Positions 22,130 through 33,986 of a stretch of 64,000 nt of DNA are shown in pieces. The translations under genes were made by a program, and so were the position numbers. The stretch covers positions 24,944 to 88,943 of the forward strand of contig MU832069.1 in the NCBI GenBank assembly GCA_029204225.1. Direction: 5' to 3'. The notes beneath the pieces were generated by a model. The model was not told where the DNA came from and made no database searches. It saw only the letters and a list, made by a program, of their open reading frames with translations. The DNA comes from Diphasiastrum complanatum. Its lineage: Eukaryota > Streptophyta > Lycopodiopsida > Lycopodiales > Lycopodiaceae. Position 1 is the stretch's first letter, and each line of letters starts with the position of its first letter.

Positions 22130-22490
22130 TGGTTCACTTATTTACCTTTTCCATTTGTGAGTGCCATTACTCATGGTGAACTTGATCTCCAATGATTTGA
22201 AGACAACACCCCTAAGTAACTAGTAAATATTGCTCATAATTGTCGATGCCCATGTCCATATGATGAAAGAGCATTTCCACAAAACTATTCAATTTGTTTT
22301 CCAAAAAAATGAAATGCACCATCTCAATGAGTAAATCTACCACCATCCACAAGGCATTGATTTCTTCTCCTTGTCTTTGGGAGACGAGTCCTAAAATCCA
22401 TGGAAGTAATCTAGACTTATCTTTAGTCGATTCAACAAATGAGTTGTCTTACCTTTGTCAACCTTTGTAGCTAGACATTCAAGAGACCCT
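22130..22490 (-). pseudogene. Fossil Gypsy integrase
   Basis: The minus strand shows, across frames, KVDKGKTTHLLNRLKISLDY, then a SMDF-like block followed by QGEEINALWMVVDLLIEMVHF near 22310-22400. Further down is VFKSLEIKFTMSNGTHKW, which resembles the LF.LLG.KL.MS..YHPQ part of Ty3 integrases. These appear in the correct order for an integrase core. Frames are broken repeatedly. It is distinct from, and far older than, the nested chromovirus. Confidence 0.5.
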
Positions 22491-22815
22491 GTGTAATAAT
22501 TATGCTTTGAAACTAAGAATTCTTTCGATACTCAAATTTCTTGCTCTATGCACATCGTGACACTTGTACAAGGTCCTATAGGTTCACATTCGTTTATCCC
22601 GTCCAAGACATCAAAGAAAATATGCGTCCAAAAAAGAGATATATATATATATATATATACCAACTGAATTATCCTACATGACTTGTACAACAATAACTAT
22701 CACATGATAATATGTGAAAATCGTATGTGTGAGTTAAAACTAAACATTTGAATAGATATGGTTAGAAGTGATAAATTAACTTCAAATAGTATGACATTGT
22801 CTTAATTAGCCAACC

Positions 22816-22818
<3 letters not shown>

Positions 22819-22890
<72 letters not shown>
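22819..22890. repeat. AT dinucleotide microsatellite
   Basis: About 72 bp of uninterrupted AT. A shorter AT run of about 20 bp lies at 22639-22659. Apart from the fossil integrase and SINE-like pieces, 21033-23167 shows no gene. Confidence 0.97.
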
Positions 22891-22892
<2 letters not shown>

Positions 22893-23167
22893 TTTGTGTT
22901 GCCATGTGGACCAGTAAAAATTAGCCCGATATCAGACTTCTACATAACTTTTCAATCTTATTGAAAAGCCAAAATTATAGAGTTCAGAGCTTCATCAGAA
23001 GGAAAATCCATATCTGAGATATTGGTTCAACATGTATAGATGCATTCAGAACTAAATGTACAAGGATTGAACGCTCAGGATTATAAAAAGCTCAACTGCA
23101 AATATTGATGTATTGGTTGTCTTGAATTTGATTTATTCTAAATATTTTTCTTTTAAAACACTAATCA

Positions 23168-23752
23168 TGTTGGAGATAGTGAACTCATGCAACGATTCTC
23201 CTACATTTCCCCGAAGGGGCCGACATATCAATAGTCGCTGACGCCAAATTTGTCGAACCTCCAATCAAGAGCTGAAGGTAGACTATCGGGACCATAGCTC
23301 GTTGGGCAAATCGAACTATCGGCCTACTGCCCATCAGGCGTGAAGCCCACACGTAGCCGTAAAAGTAACATTACCAGAGGGATTATTAACTAAGAGTTTA
23401 GCATAATCCTCTCTTGTAATGATTAGTTAATCTATCTTGTAATCTCACAGTGTGAGACATAAGTATAGGTTAGAAATCAGAATAGAATAATGCAATGAAA
23501 AGATTGTAATAGGAGTGTCAGGCCGCCAACGAGCGAGACACTGCCGACTCATTCTGAAACAAAACAGAAATACAAAATACATTCTGTTCTTCCAATTGCG
23601 TTTGTTGTGTTACGTCTGTTATTTTTTGATTGATTGCTACAATGTCTATGATTTATAGTCGTGTATTTAGGTCCTATAGTTGAATGCATAGTGTAGCATA
23701 CTTCCGCCAAGAATAGGTGCACTCTTGCATCACACCCGGAGCTTTTCGAACA
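23168..23752 (+). repeat. 5' LTR of the second Copia element
   Basis: It starts TGTTGGAGATAG and ends CGAACA directly before TGGTATCAGAGC. The ends follow the TG...CA rule. There is no second copy in the window to confirm the left boundary. Confidence 0.65.
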
Positions 23753-23764
23753 TGGTATCAGAGC
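23753..23764 (+). promoter_or_regulatory. Primer-binding site of the second Copia element
   Basis: TGGTATCAGAGC directly after the LTR is the standard plant initiator-Met primer site. It contrasts with the half-tRNA-like site of the first Copia element. Confidence 0.9.
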
Positions 23765-23782
23765 GAATTCATTAGATTCAAT

Positions 23783-24550
23783 ATGGCTACTACGATTCAG
23801 ACTAGGATTGCAATCAATATTGATGGCACAAACTATCGTGTATGGAAGTTCAAGATCAAAACACTCTTAAAGGGTGAAGGGAAATGGTCAGAGACCGATC
23901 TCACAAAAGAAATGCCTCCAAATGGACATCCAAGGAGAGCAGAATGGATCAAGAAGGATGAACGTGCAATGGCGATCATTGGGTCCTCTATAAATGAAAA
24001 AATCCTCATGCAAATTGAAGATTGTGAAAACAGCCATTGAGCGTGGTAGAAACTAAAGCAGAAGTATGAAGTGAAGACAACTGCATCAGTGATGTACCTC
24101 CATTAATTAGCTACAAAGCCTGCGATGGGATGGCAACGATTTGGAAGAACATGTTGAGAAGATCAGAATGATCTTCGTCCGACTTTCTGCATCTGGACTG
24201 GAGTACCAAATCCCTAGCTTCATCCTATCAACCTTTGCGAATGCTTGTCCTGAGCTTACCAAAGATGACATTCAAAAGAGCGATCAGCCTTGTTGAAGAC
24301 GGAGGACTGATCAGAGATGAAGGAGAGGCAAACAGCGACCAGGAGAAGGCCCTTTTCACAAAGGGAAAGAAAAAAGCCCAAGTTAAACAAAGTCTTCAGC
24401 AAGAGACAACCTGCGATCATTGTCACAAATTGGGACACAGCCGACAGATGCTGGTTTAACCCGACAATACCTTGCACACACTGCAAGAAGAAAGGGCACT
24501 CAGCATACAAATGTTGGCACAACCCAAAAGGGAACCACAAAGCATAAAAA
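23783..24550 (+). pseudogene. Copia gag, frame-broken
   Basis: The start ATG at 23783 follows the primer site by 18 bases. The protein opens IAINIDGTNYRVWKFKIKTLL, a typical Copia gag start, and runs to a TGA at 24038-24040. The gag continues in other frames (LPKMTFKRAISLVEDGGL). Two zinc knuckles follow: CDHCHKLGHSADRC at about 24412-24453 and CTHCKKKGHSAYKC at about 24474-24515. Confidence 0.75.
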
Positions 24551-24639
24551 GCAAATGTTGCAGAATTATCGAAGAATGCTGAGAAGAGCGACAATGCCTT
24601 CACCATTGTCGATGATGCATCAACTAGCTACACAGAGCA

Positions 24640-25953
24640 TGACTACGATATAGTCATCGACTCTAGAGCTACATCGCATATTACTTGCAACAAAAACATC
24701 TTGATCAACTTCAAGACACTTGACAATGCAAGAACAATGATACTGGGTGATGGGAGCAGACACGATGTCGAAGGCATCGGGACTCTATAGCTACGTACAT
24801 TGTTAGGACATGCAAAGCTTCAAGGAGCACTCCATGTACCTATACTAAGGAGAGATCTACTCTTTGTGTCGAGGATAGTCGATCTTGGAATACGAGTCCT
24901 GTTTGAGTAATCGAACAAAAATCAAACAAGCTGCTGGTTGTTGGGTCCAAACAAGGTAACCTATATCAAGCTAAAATTATCAGCTGCTACGATAGCATAT
25001 TAATGCATCTGAAAGTGAAAATCATCTTTGGCACAAAGGAATGTATCATCGGAATATGAGGAGTCTATATGACATGAGCAAGAAAGAGATTGTCATTGGT
25101 CTGAAGATAACAAGACCAGATTTGTGCATGAAGGCAGAAGAGCCAAGGACATCCTTGAGCTTGTTTACTCAGATGTTTGTGGACCGATGAAAGTCGACTC
25201 TCTCTCAGGATCTCAATACTTCCTCACCTTCATTGATGATTACAGCAGGATGACTACAATCTATTACTAAAAGAAAAAATCTAAAGTGTTTGATGCTTTC
25301 AAAAAGTTTGTGGCATTTGTAGAGAGACACACCTCCAAGAAGTTGTAGTCAGGTCTGACAACGAAGGCGAGTATTCGAGCAAGGATTTCTCAAGCTTCTA
25401 CCAAAATAGAGGAATCGAGCATCAATTTACACTAGCCTATACACCACAGTACAATGGTGTAGCAGAAAGAAGAAATGGAACGCTTATCGAAGGAGCAAGA
25501 TGCATGATGGCACAAGCACAGTTGCCATGGGCCTAGGCAATTGCAGCTATTGTACACCTGCAGAACAAATCGGCAACGACAACGCTGGAAGACAAAACAC
25601 CATACAAGATATGGACGGGTGAAAAACTCGATCTGTCATCTGTACGTGTATTCGGATGTGCAGCATACATGCACATACCAAAGGAGAAAAGAAGTAAGCT
25701 TGACGAAAAGTCGGAGCAAATAGTCATGGTCGGATATTCAAACGGCTCACAAATCTACCGAATCTATAATCCAACCTCTAAGAAGGTGGTAATGAGCAGA
25801 GATGTGAAGTTCGACAAATCGAAGTTTCCTGGAATGAAGGAACCAAGAGGCCATGAAATCTTCACACTATTACCATTGAAAAAGGTCGACTGCAAATGGG
25901 TATACAAAAGGAAGCTGAAATCAGATGGAACTTGTGAAAAAAGTGGATCTTGA
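24640..25953 (+). pseudogene. Copia protease and integrase remnants
   Basis: At about 24645 the protease reads DIVIDSRATSHITCN, with R where the catalytic DSGA(T/S) motif has G. Integrase begins near 25160 ([21 protein letters not shown]) and is cut by stops and shifts. YTPQYNGVAERRNGT near 25438-25482 carries the third catalytic residue. A longer open stretch at 25669-25953 encodes the integrase C-terminal part (MHIPKEKRSKLDEK, VGYSNGSQIYRIYNP, VMSRDVKFDKSKF) and the RT entry WVYKRKLKSDG. All of it is non-functional. Confidence 0.75.
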
Positions 25954-27450
25954 ATGGATCTAAGATCCCATATGTTCTGGCTAAGGTCTTTGCACAACAA
26001 GCTACAAAAGCTAGAAATGGCAAAGCATCCTAATGCTACCTTTGATACACATGAACTTGACAAAGCATTCAAGAGACAAAAGAAACTTATGAAAGATACT
26101 GATGGCAGCCAAATATAGCAGCAAACAGGTCGCGGAACATCACTCTACCACTTTTGGATAGCACCTAAGATCATACACAAGAGCTTGAAGACAATATACA
26201 AAGCAATGCTTACAATGGAGGAAACTGTGACAATGATCTATTGATCTCTCTTAACAATACAATAAGTTTCTCCAACCTGTTCTCCACGAATTTCAGCCTA
26301 ATGTAGGTGAGAGATATGACTCTCTCTCTCCTCTCTCTAGAACTTAGGACCCAATTTTAGGGCACCAGTAGCCTAAATAGCCAATTTTGGCCTATATGTC
26401 CAATTAACATGATTTTGGTGTCATTTTGAAGGTCTTGAAGTTTGAGACATCTTCAACATGAAATATATACTATAATAGAAGTATCTAGGTCTCTTTCACC
26501 ATTGTGAAAGGTTAGATCCAAAACTATGTACAAAAATTGCCAATTTAGGCCTCAAACTAGCTAGGAAATGTTCACAATTTTCACACTCCCTCTTCAACTT
26601 AGCTTGCTAACTTTACAACACTACTTTGCTCCAACCTAAGAATGATCTCCTTCATCTCTTCTCAAGTGTTCTAATATGTACAATATGAAGTACAACATAA
26701 TTGATTTAGATAATAGTGTCCATATAGGATGCTTCACTATTTTTTCTTACATCAATTTTACATAGAATAATGAACAAGATACATGTAAAAGAACACAGAA
26801 TCATAACGAAAGGATTCCTCCATGTATCCACCTTTGAATTCTCTGTAAAACAGCAGCAAACAAGTTGTAAGTGAAAGTAACCAACAAATGTGTGCATGCC
26901 TCCTCCACATTTCACTATGCCCATAGTGAATGCACCATGTATCACAGAACCTGAAAACACATTTGCATAATGGTTAAATGCTCCACTCAAATCACATAAG
27001 GAGAGTTACTTACATGCTCAACAAAGTACACTAAAATTTATGCAAAATATTGTTGACAATCTGTTCACCCAAAAGGGGTTCTTTCATCCAAGTGGGAGCT
27101 TTGCTTAGCCTTTTGGAGAATTACAAAATCACTCAAAGAGTATTTGTCATCCACTTAAAGAGAAGGTTCATCCACTTAAGGAGAGTGTTCATCCACAAAG
27201 GGGAGTGTATACTTAGCCCAAGATCCAGTCTTCCATTCAAAAACCAAATATGTACCTCTGAAGTACCATCATATTTGAGATCTAATCTCGAAAGGAGAAC
27301 TGAGTGTCAAATACAAGAAGACATGATTGTCGATCTACTCACCAAGCCGCCGGACAAACCACTGTTTACACGATTACACAGCACAAAAAAATCATTGGGA
27401 ATAACAACTCACACCATTTTTAATCTCTTCGGTGGACTGTACAGTTAGAA

Positions 27451-29161
27451 ATCAGTTTTGATCTGATTCATTAGTATAAGCTCTAAATGTGATGATGTAA
27501 TTATTGTACAGTTTATTTGGTTTACTGTATATGGTTGTGATTGGGACGTGACCCCTTAGGATATATTGATCGGGCACTGATCCCGTAGCCGACTACTTGG
27601 GTTAGCCGAGTAGCCACACATAGGAAGAATTAACCTGTACAGAGTTATTTACAATACTTGCTATACTTGGGGGCATGTCCCAAGTTTTTCGGTCGAATTT
27701 GGCCATATTGGGCCCGACCTTAGTTTGACAGGTGGTAGGCCAATTTTAGGACACCTTCCTTTTCATGCAATTTGTGAATACTCTACATGTACAGTGTTTC
27801 TTTGTAATCTGAGAGGTAGGCCATGGTATGCCGGTTACAAGTCAAAAATTCTTGTGATCGGGTTCAACTCTTGGGGTCAAAACCAACCAACGTCATGTGG
27901 CATTTTGGAGGAATGCTCTCACAGGTATGATCGGCAATGGCATTGTCGAGTCAGGTGATGAAGAATGGGTCAGTAATCACACTTTGGATACTCTTGGTGA
28001 GTGGTAAGTGTGATGATTTTGCGGTTTTGCAGTTGGTAAGTCAATTTTGATCAAGCCATTTTAGTTGTGGAGTAGTATCAGGGTTGTCATCGAGGAGATA
28101 CACTTCAGCTGCCAGTTTGGATGAGTCAAGTCAATTTGCCATATTAGTATTGCATCAGGGATGTAGATTTCAGTAATGACAGGGTGCAGATCATTTGGTT
28201 TGGGCCATGGAAGATCTCACAGGTTCACTTGGAGGGATATTGGCATGCACAGTCATGTGAGAGACTTGATGGTGGCTTTGGAGTTCACATATCAGTGTAT
28301 TCTCAGGGAGTGGTTTGGAACCATTCATAGGAGTAGCTTGGAGCTAGCTTGGGGGAATACAAGTGGGGCACTACAGGGTAGATGCTTAGATCTTTGTAAT
28401 CAGGGATGGCATTGAGATACCTGGTAGGGATAGCACTGCAGAATGACATGGAATGATCATCAGGGGACAATTATTTCATATTAGACTTGAGTCATTGGCA
28501 TGGACAGGACTTACAGGTGGGATTCATGATGGAATCAGAACATTACAAACGCAAGTGAGAAAAGCGTGAAGATTGGAGAGCTGATGGAGATCGCACGAGG
28601 TGTGATCGGAGGGCAAACACTATGGTGAGTGTTTTGCTAGTGATCTACTTGAGGGGACACTGATGGCAAGGACTTCATGGTGTGCTCATTTGGGAGTACA
28701 GGTTGGCATTACAGCATGGGGCCAGTTTTGGACATTGGCATTGATGGGGAGACATCTACCATCACGGGCGTGGATAAGCTACCATAGCTTTCAGGCAGTT
28801 GGCTGTATTTGCAAGAGTCTAGGCTTGGCACAGGTGTTGGAATTTCCATGGTGCAGATTCTCAGGTGGTGAGATCATGGGGAAACCTAGAGGCACTCGGA
28901 GCCATATACCTCAGTACAATTATGGAGACATTAGTCTCGAGATCCCGTGAGCGACGACTCATGGATGAGCTTGCGTTGGCATGGTGTTGAGTGGCACATA
29001 GCCAAGGAGAGCGAGCAGATGCTAGGAGCCAAGTTGAGCAGGTGATGCTTTGGAGTTCGGCTTGTCTAGCAGGATGGTGACCAGGATCGGAGACATCAGG
29101 TGAGCATAGTATGTGGATGACGAGTCCATTGGGGTGGCACTCAGGGAGATGCTACAGTTGC
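27451..29161. other. Non-coding repeat-like stretch, unusually G+T-rich
   Basis: No family motif is visible on either strand. From about 27850 the + strand is rich in TGG, CATGG and AGGTGG words, unlike the AT-rich surroundings. The open frames (for example 28663-28950) carry no recognised domain. It ends abruptly against the Copia fragment at about 29162, so it may be part of an inserted element of unknown type. Confidence 0.4.
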
Positions 29162-29584
29162 TCAGGTATGATATGTCATTGTATGGACGATGTTTGTGGT
29201 GAACTCCACAAGAAATCCATTGTCAAGCAATTGGCCTACACTAAGCAAGTTCTTAGTGATGCTAGGAATGTAAAGTACACCATCAATCTTGATCTTTCTT
29301 GAAGATCCCAAGCATAAAGGTATGGATCCTATGTCTTCTACCTTACAAGCATAATCATTTGCTATAAAAATTGACTTGATAGGTCCATCATAGGTGGATA
29401 AGGTTGAAAAATACTCCCTCTTACTTGTCATGTGGGAGCTAGCCCCGCTATCTATCCACCAAGTGTCTTCTCCTCTCATGCTTGAAGATGAGAAACTTGA
29501 CATCATAAGAGAGTCTTCGTGTAAGATCTCCTCTTCTTCTTGGCCTATGTTTGCTTTATTTGAGCTCGCTTCCTCTTGAAACAC
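29162..29584 (-). pseudogene. Copia protease region, truncated
   Basis: The frame contains WWIDSGASSHMTSKREYF, the Copia protease active site (DSGA), and VLYIPSITKNLLSVGQLLDNG, which in the family lies just before the integrase domain. It ends where the G+T-rich stretch starts. It is offset by one frame from gag. In the sister copy at 47617-48330, gag and protease share one frame, so the offset here is probably an indel. Confidence 0.8.
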
Positions 29585-30372
29585 TCGGAGGCATAGTGCC
29601 TCATCTTGCTACAAAAGTAGCATTTGATCTTTGACTTGTCCTGCTTGGGCTTGCTTGAGCTTGGACTTGACGATCCTTCTTGATCTTCACCTTTGACTTG
29701 GTTCTTCTTGAATGCACCTCCTTTGCCTTTGGATTTGCCTTTGCTCTTGATGAAAAGAGCCTTGTCATCTCCATCATTGAGGGAGAGCTTCTCCATCCTT
29801 GACATGATGTGAGTTCTCCTACTCTCCTCGGCCACGAGGACTCCTTGGAGAACTTCAAGTGAGGGCAACTTGCCCATAATTGCATAGCCTTGTACCAAGT
29901 TAGCAAAATCCACACTTATTCCATTCAAGATTAGTTGAACAAGTTCACACTCTTTAATGGAATCTCCTACATAAGCAAGCTCCTTGTTTAAGGCTTTAAC
30001 TCTCAAAACATATGAATGGCTACTCTCTCCCTTGGCTTGAAAGCATTGAAGGATTTGGTTCTTCAAGGATAGCAACCTTGAAGTGTTTTTAGATTCATAT
30101 ATTTTTTGAAGAGTTTCCCATGCTTCTTGAGCCGAGGTGCTAGCATCTACCTCCTTAAGAAGCTCATTTGTTACATTCATTTTTATACAATGGAGGGTAA
30201 TCTTGTATCTTGTAGCTTCTTGAGGGTGAATAGGCTCATCCTCTTCACCACTCACAATATCCATTAGATCTTGTAAAACAAGAATTGATTCCATTCCTAG
30301 CTTCCAAATAGAATAATTAGAAGCATTCAATCTATCATTTGGATCCAAGAGAAATGCATTTATGGAAGCCAT
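29545..30372 (-). CDS. Copia gag, open over its full length
   Basis: 275 codons without a stop. UBN2/gag motifs in order are LNASNYSIWKLGMESIL (start), AQEAWETLQKIYESKN and LSLKNQILQCFQAKGESSHSY, then ELVQLILNGISVDFANLVQG. A Lys/Gly/Ser-rich linker precedes a CCHC knuckle, CYFCSKMRHYASEC, in which the usual G of GH is R. The knuckle is followed by a basic tail. Gag would build particles, but no LTR was found to drive expression. The intact frame may mean a fairly recent origin or chance. It overlaps the protease frame by 40 bases. Confidence 0.8.
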   Translation of the reverse strand: MASINAFLLDPNDRLNASNYSIWKLGMESILVLQDLMDIVSGEEDEPIHPQEATRYKITLHCIKMNVTNELLKEVDASTSAQEAWETLQKIYESKNTSRLLSLKNQILQCFQAKGESSHSYVLRVKALNKELAYVGDSIKECELVQLILNGISVDFANLVQGYAIMGKLPSLEVLQGVLVAEESRRTHIMSRMEKLSLNDGDDKALFIKSKGKSKGKGGAFKKNQVKGEDQEGSSSPSSSKPKQDKSKIKCYFCSKMRHYASECFKRKRAQIKQT

Positions 30373-32829
30373 CTCTCTCTAATCAAGAGCTTGATCACAA
30401 AAAGTGGACACAAAATAGAAATGATTGAAAGACTAGCTATCCCACTACCTAGGGACTTGAGAATGCTCAAAACTTGACTCCTCAATAAGATCCTACTTCA
30501 TCTTAAGCCATCAAATCTATTTAAGACAACAAAAATGGAAACTAGCCTGAATTATAATGAAAAATGGATCTAGAATTCCCTCCTTGATCTCGACCTCACA
30601 AGGTGCTTGAATTCACCTAACCTGAATCAAAAGGAATCAAATGCACATAAATGCCTCTTCAAATCATCCCTACAAGATCATGTTGAATCACTTTGCAATA
30701 ATGAATCCAAACTATTCTCCAAAACAAGCAAATTGATCACAATCTTAGCTAGAATTGCATTCAATGATGAGTACTTGTCAAAACCTTTGGACTGACCCCA
30801 AAATTGACTTTTAATGACCGCAATAAGTCTAAGAATGACCTATTACAACACCAATTATGATGATCTACCTTCCTATTGAATGATTGAATACTATTCTTTG
30901 TGATTGACGCCAGAAATCGAGTAGCATCAAAATGAAGAAAGCACAAAATACTTGCTATTTTGATCCAATTGATAAGAGATGACTTCAACTCAGATTTTGA
31001 AGCTAAAAAGCCTGTAAATCAAAAACCATTAAATACATCTTTACTCAAATTGATCAAAGATTGGAGGTACAAATCATATTAGCTAGATTACTAATCAATA
31101 CATTGATTTCTAGCTTATCTTGGCTTGAACTCCACAAATTGGCTCCAAAAACATGCTAAACTCTTCACACGTGTATTGTACCTGCACCTTCAATTACATC
31201 TAATGATCACAAAAATCCATATGGCAATAGCAATCATCATTCAAAAGATAGACACAAACTAGTCATTAAGGAAGATCTCGATTTTACTCATAATTTGATG
31301 GAGAAACCATCACATATTTATACATTAGTAGCTCGGATTTAAGCATTTTGGGGCCTCTCTGAACTCATCATAACCTAACCCTAACATCTAATCTAATAGG
31401 TCATTGGATCCACCATAATTTGGGGTCAAGTTCTCAAGATCCAAAAACAATGTAAAACTTGTTATTTTTAACTCCTAGAATCTCTCTAGCCTATATTTAT
31501 CTGTGCACATTTTGGCCTCATTCCAAAGTTGATTTGACTTAGAAGAAGGTATCCTATGCTTTTGGCACGTGTGACGTCCCACAATATGGCCTTAATGTAA
31601 TTTACAAGTGGAATATACAAACTAGCTTGTGTAATTTTAACAGGTTAGATTGCAAATAGATTAGAGAACTTTTATATAAGATTTATAAATCTCAAAACAT
31701 GAAACTTTGCAATAACTTGATTGGTCATCCTTCACAATCGCAAAAATATTGGTATCTGAAACGGTGTTCATACATATGAGTAACTTTCAAATTTGTAAAT
31801 ATCTCATAGCTTTAATTCGGGTTGCTCTTTGTTAGGCTTTCATCGTGGTTTTATTATGATCCTACACTTGAAATAGCATGTTCTTGAAATTCAATCTTTG
31901 TCAAGCTTTCATCGTGGTTTTGTTGTGGTTTCTACGCTTGAAATAGCATGTTTCTAAAATTCAATATCCATCATGTTTTTAGCTCACGTTTTTTCCATTA
32001 GCGCACCCTATGCTAGCAGGACATAACTGCGTTGCTAGTTGTTATAAATTATTTCTATTTTGCAATATTGGCTAGTTCATTATTGTGGTCAATTTTCCCA
32101 AACATGGTGAGTTGGTGTAGTGTTCTTGAGTCGGGCTCGCCTAGCCAAGTTTGACTCTCTATGATTCCATAGGTTGATAATAAGCACTTGTGGTCTATTG
32201 ATTCTCACAATTCTTCAAAGTGATGGTAAATATATCATGTACACCAAGTGGATAAAAAGAGAGCTGAGTCTATGGCTGATTCAATGTTTGGTGAATCATT
32301 TACATATGAAAGTTGAAGTATGACTGGCTGATTCAATGTTTGGTGAATCATTTACATATGAAAGTTGAATTATCGCTCACTGGCTGCACTTTTGGTGTCC
32401 ATGTAAAAAGCGAGTTATCTTTGTTGAGAGGTTCATCCACCATGCTATGAATCATAGGACTACTAGTCAATTTAGTAGTCATATTATTGTAACATGGTGT
32501 TGTAATGAGCGATTTCATTCATTAAAAAGCATAGAAGTAGGCTGAATTTTGACTCGTGTTTATAAAGACATATATGATTAACTAGATTGAACCCTAACTA
32601 TTACTTAGATTACAAATAGAGCCCTCGATCAGTTATGTACTATTATTAGATATACAAATATTATGTTATACCGTTTACTTGCCAATCATGATATCTCAGA
32701 GTGAAACTCATTTTACCACTTCTAAGAAAATTTGCTGTGTGCCACACTAGCATGAATATACCTTTCTACTTTGACTATGGCTGAAATAGAAAAACTATGT
32801 GAAATGTAAAGACGACGCCCAAATAAAAT
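30373..32829. other. Intergenic stretch with short repeats
   Basis: No gene is recognised. It contains a tRNA-like short repeat at 32104-32185 and a two-copy tandem duplication of 52 bp at 32273-32376. It is AT-rich with many short, unrelated open frames. Confidence 0.5.
32104..32185 (+). repeat. tRNA-like short repeat (second full-length copy)
   Basis: The A-box-like TGGTGAGTTGG is at 32105-32115 and a weaker B-box-like AGTTTGACTCT at 32149-32159, 44 bases apart. The tail ATGATTCCATAGGTTGATAA matches the tail at about 22060-22080. Confidence 0.45.
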
Positions 32830-33357
32830 TTGAACATAGATATCTCATTGTGGAAATCCAATTCAACTTTAAAACAGATCTCCAAAAGCATAACTATGCA
32901 ACCTTCACATGTTGCTGTGAGAGTAACATCTGAGAACCTGCAGAGACAACTAAGATTCCCACTAAATTTGTGTCCTTTTTCAGCTGAACATGTTACTGGT
33001 GGTGAAGTTATTATATTCATCATTTTGAAATTTTTCCAGGGAAGAGTTCTTAACGCCACAGGACTACTATTTGATTCTTCTAATAATGTTGAAGACTTGT
33101 CTTTATGTTCCTTTAAAGGTTTTATTAGGCAGCGCATGTGGGAGCTTGTTCATTTAGAAGGTTTTGTTACGCATGCAAGTGTGTTTTGTGTGCATGAGCA
33201 TACACACACATATACTAATATCCCATACAGATTATATGTATCTCTGCAAATATGCAAACAAAACCAAAAACTAACTCAAAAACCTACAAGAGGAAACTTG
33301 TTCGCCCCCAACTCAGCCCTACCAAAAGATAAAATTAACATGAGTTTCAAACCATGA
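32830..33357 (+). other. Unrecognised open frame, 175 codons
   Basis: This is the longest open frame in the window that I cannot assign to a TE or host gene. It has no signal peptide, membrane segment or motif that I recognise; composition is ordinary (S, L, K, F). Part of it includes CAC/ACA-rich sequence near 33190-33220. It may be chance. Confidence 0.15.
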
Positions 33358-33791
33358 TTCTCAAATAATCGTTCCCCTACACTCGGATTGCCCTCCTCTT
33401 GCTGAAGAGATAGCAGCAAGGACTCTCCTCCATGCCCAAGAATCGACCCTCATAGTTTTGGAGATCTTTCCACATTGTGAGTACTAAATATTTTGCTGCC
33501 CTCTTCAAGTTTTACAGTGTTTCTTGTTTTGCAGCATTCTAGACCCCCTCCTCCATTCTGCCTTGTCTCTCCTTCCTAGCTCCATTTCTCTTGAGCTTTG
33601 GCATATTCCCTTATTAAAATTCATGTGTACACGTGGGACTGAATGTTGCATTAATGACCAAATCATGTACTTTTATTGTGCATGTTTATTGCACTGTTAA
33701 GCATATACAGTATGAGGATATAGTTATAGTCATCTTCTTAAAAAAGAACTGGAATCATAACTGTCTCTCCAAAGTACTTAATAAAACATGG

Positions 33792-33986
33792 TCATTGGTT
33801 ACTAGTTTGAAACAGACGGGATTTGCCTCCAGTTAGCCTTTCTTCCTGTTCGTGCTGGACTGCTAGTTCCTTGTTTGTATCAATGTCATGTCTGGGATAG
33901 TACCCAGCATAACAGAGGAAATGTCCAATCTTCAACCTTATGAAGAAGTCCCCACAAAGTCTCAGACCATCAACTTCATCAAGCAT
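33792..33986 (-). other. Possible coding fragment of unknown family
   Basis: The minus strand encodes MLDEVDGLRLCGDFFIRLKI followed by GHFLCYAGYYPRHDID. Composition looks protein-like, but no domain is recognised and no splice-linked partner was found. It lies about 0.7 kb beyond the 3' end of the KH-domain gene. It could be a gene relic or a TE piece. Confidence 0.2.

Larger units (their letters stand above)
23168..27450 (+). mobile_element. Second Ty1/Copia retrotransposon, decayed, 3' LTR not found
   Basis: It begins with an LTR-like segment (23168-23752) followed at once by the initiator-Met primer site. Gag starts at 23783. Two zinc knuckles, a damaged protease, an integrase core, and a short piece joining integrase to the RT N-terminus (KKVDCKWVYKRKLKSDGT) follow in order to about 25950. 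RT proper and most of RNase H are missing. At 27300-27450 the RNase H end reappears (DMIVDLLTKPPDKPLFTRLH). Between them (25960-27300) I see no conserved coding sequence. Nothing after 27450 matches the left LTR, so the 3' LTR is deleted or replaced. Confidence 0.8.
29162..30372 (-). mobile_element. Copia fragment with intact gag and protease, 5'-only
   Basis: This minus-strand fragment holds gag (30372-29545) and the protease region (29584-29162) and then stops. Integrase, RT and RNase H are absent and no LTR or primer site could be found on either side. The same family supplies the fragment at 47100-48340. Confidence 0.82.
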
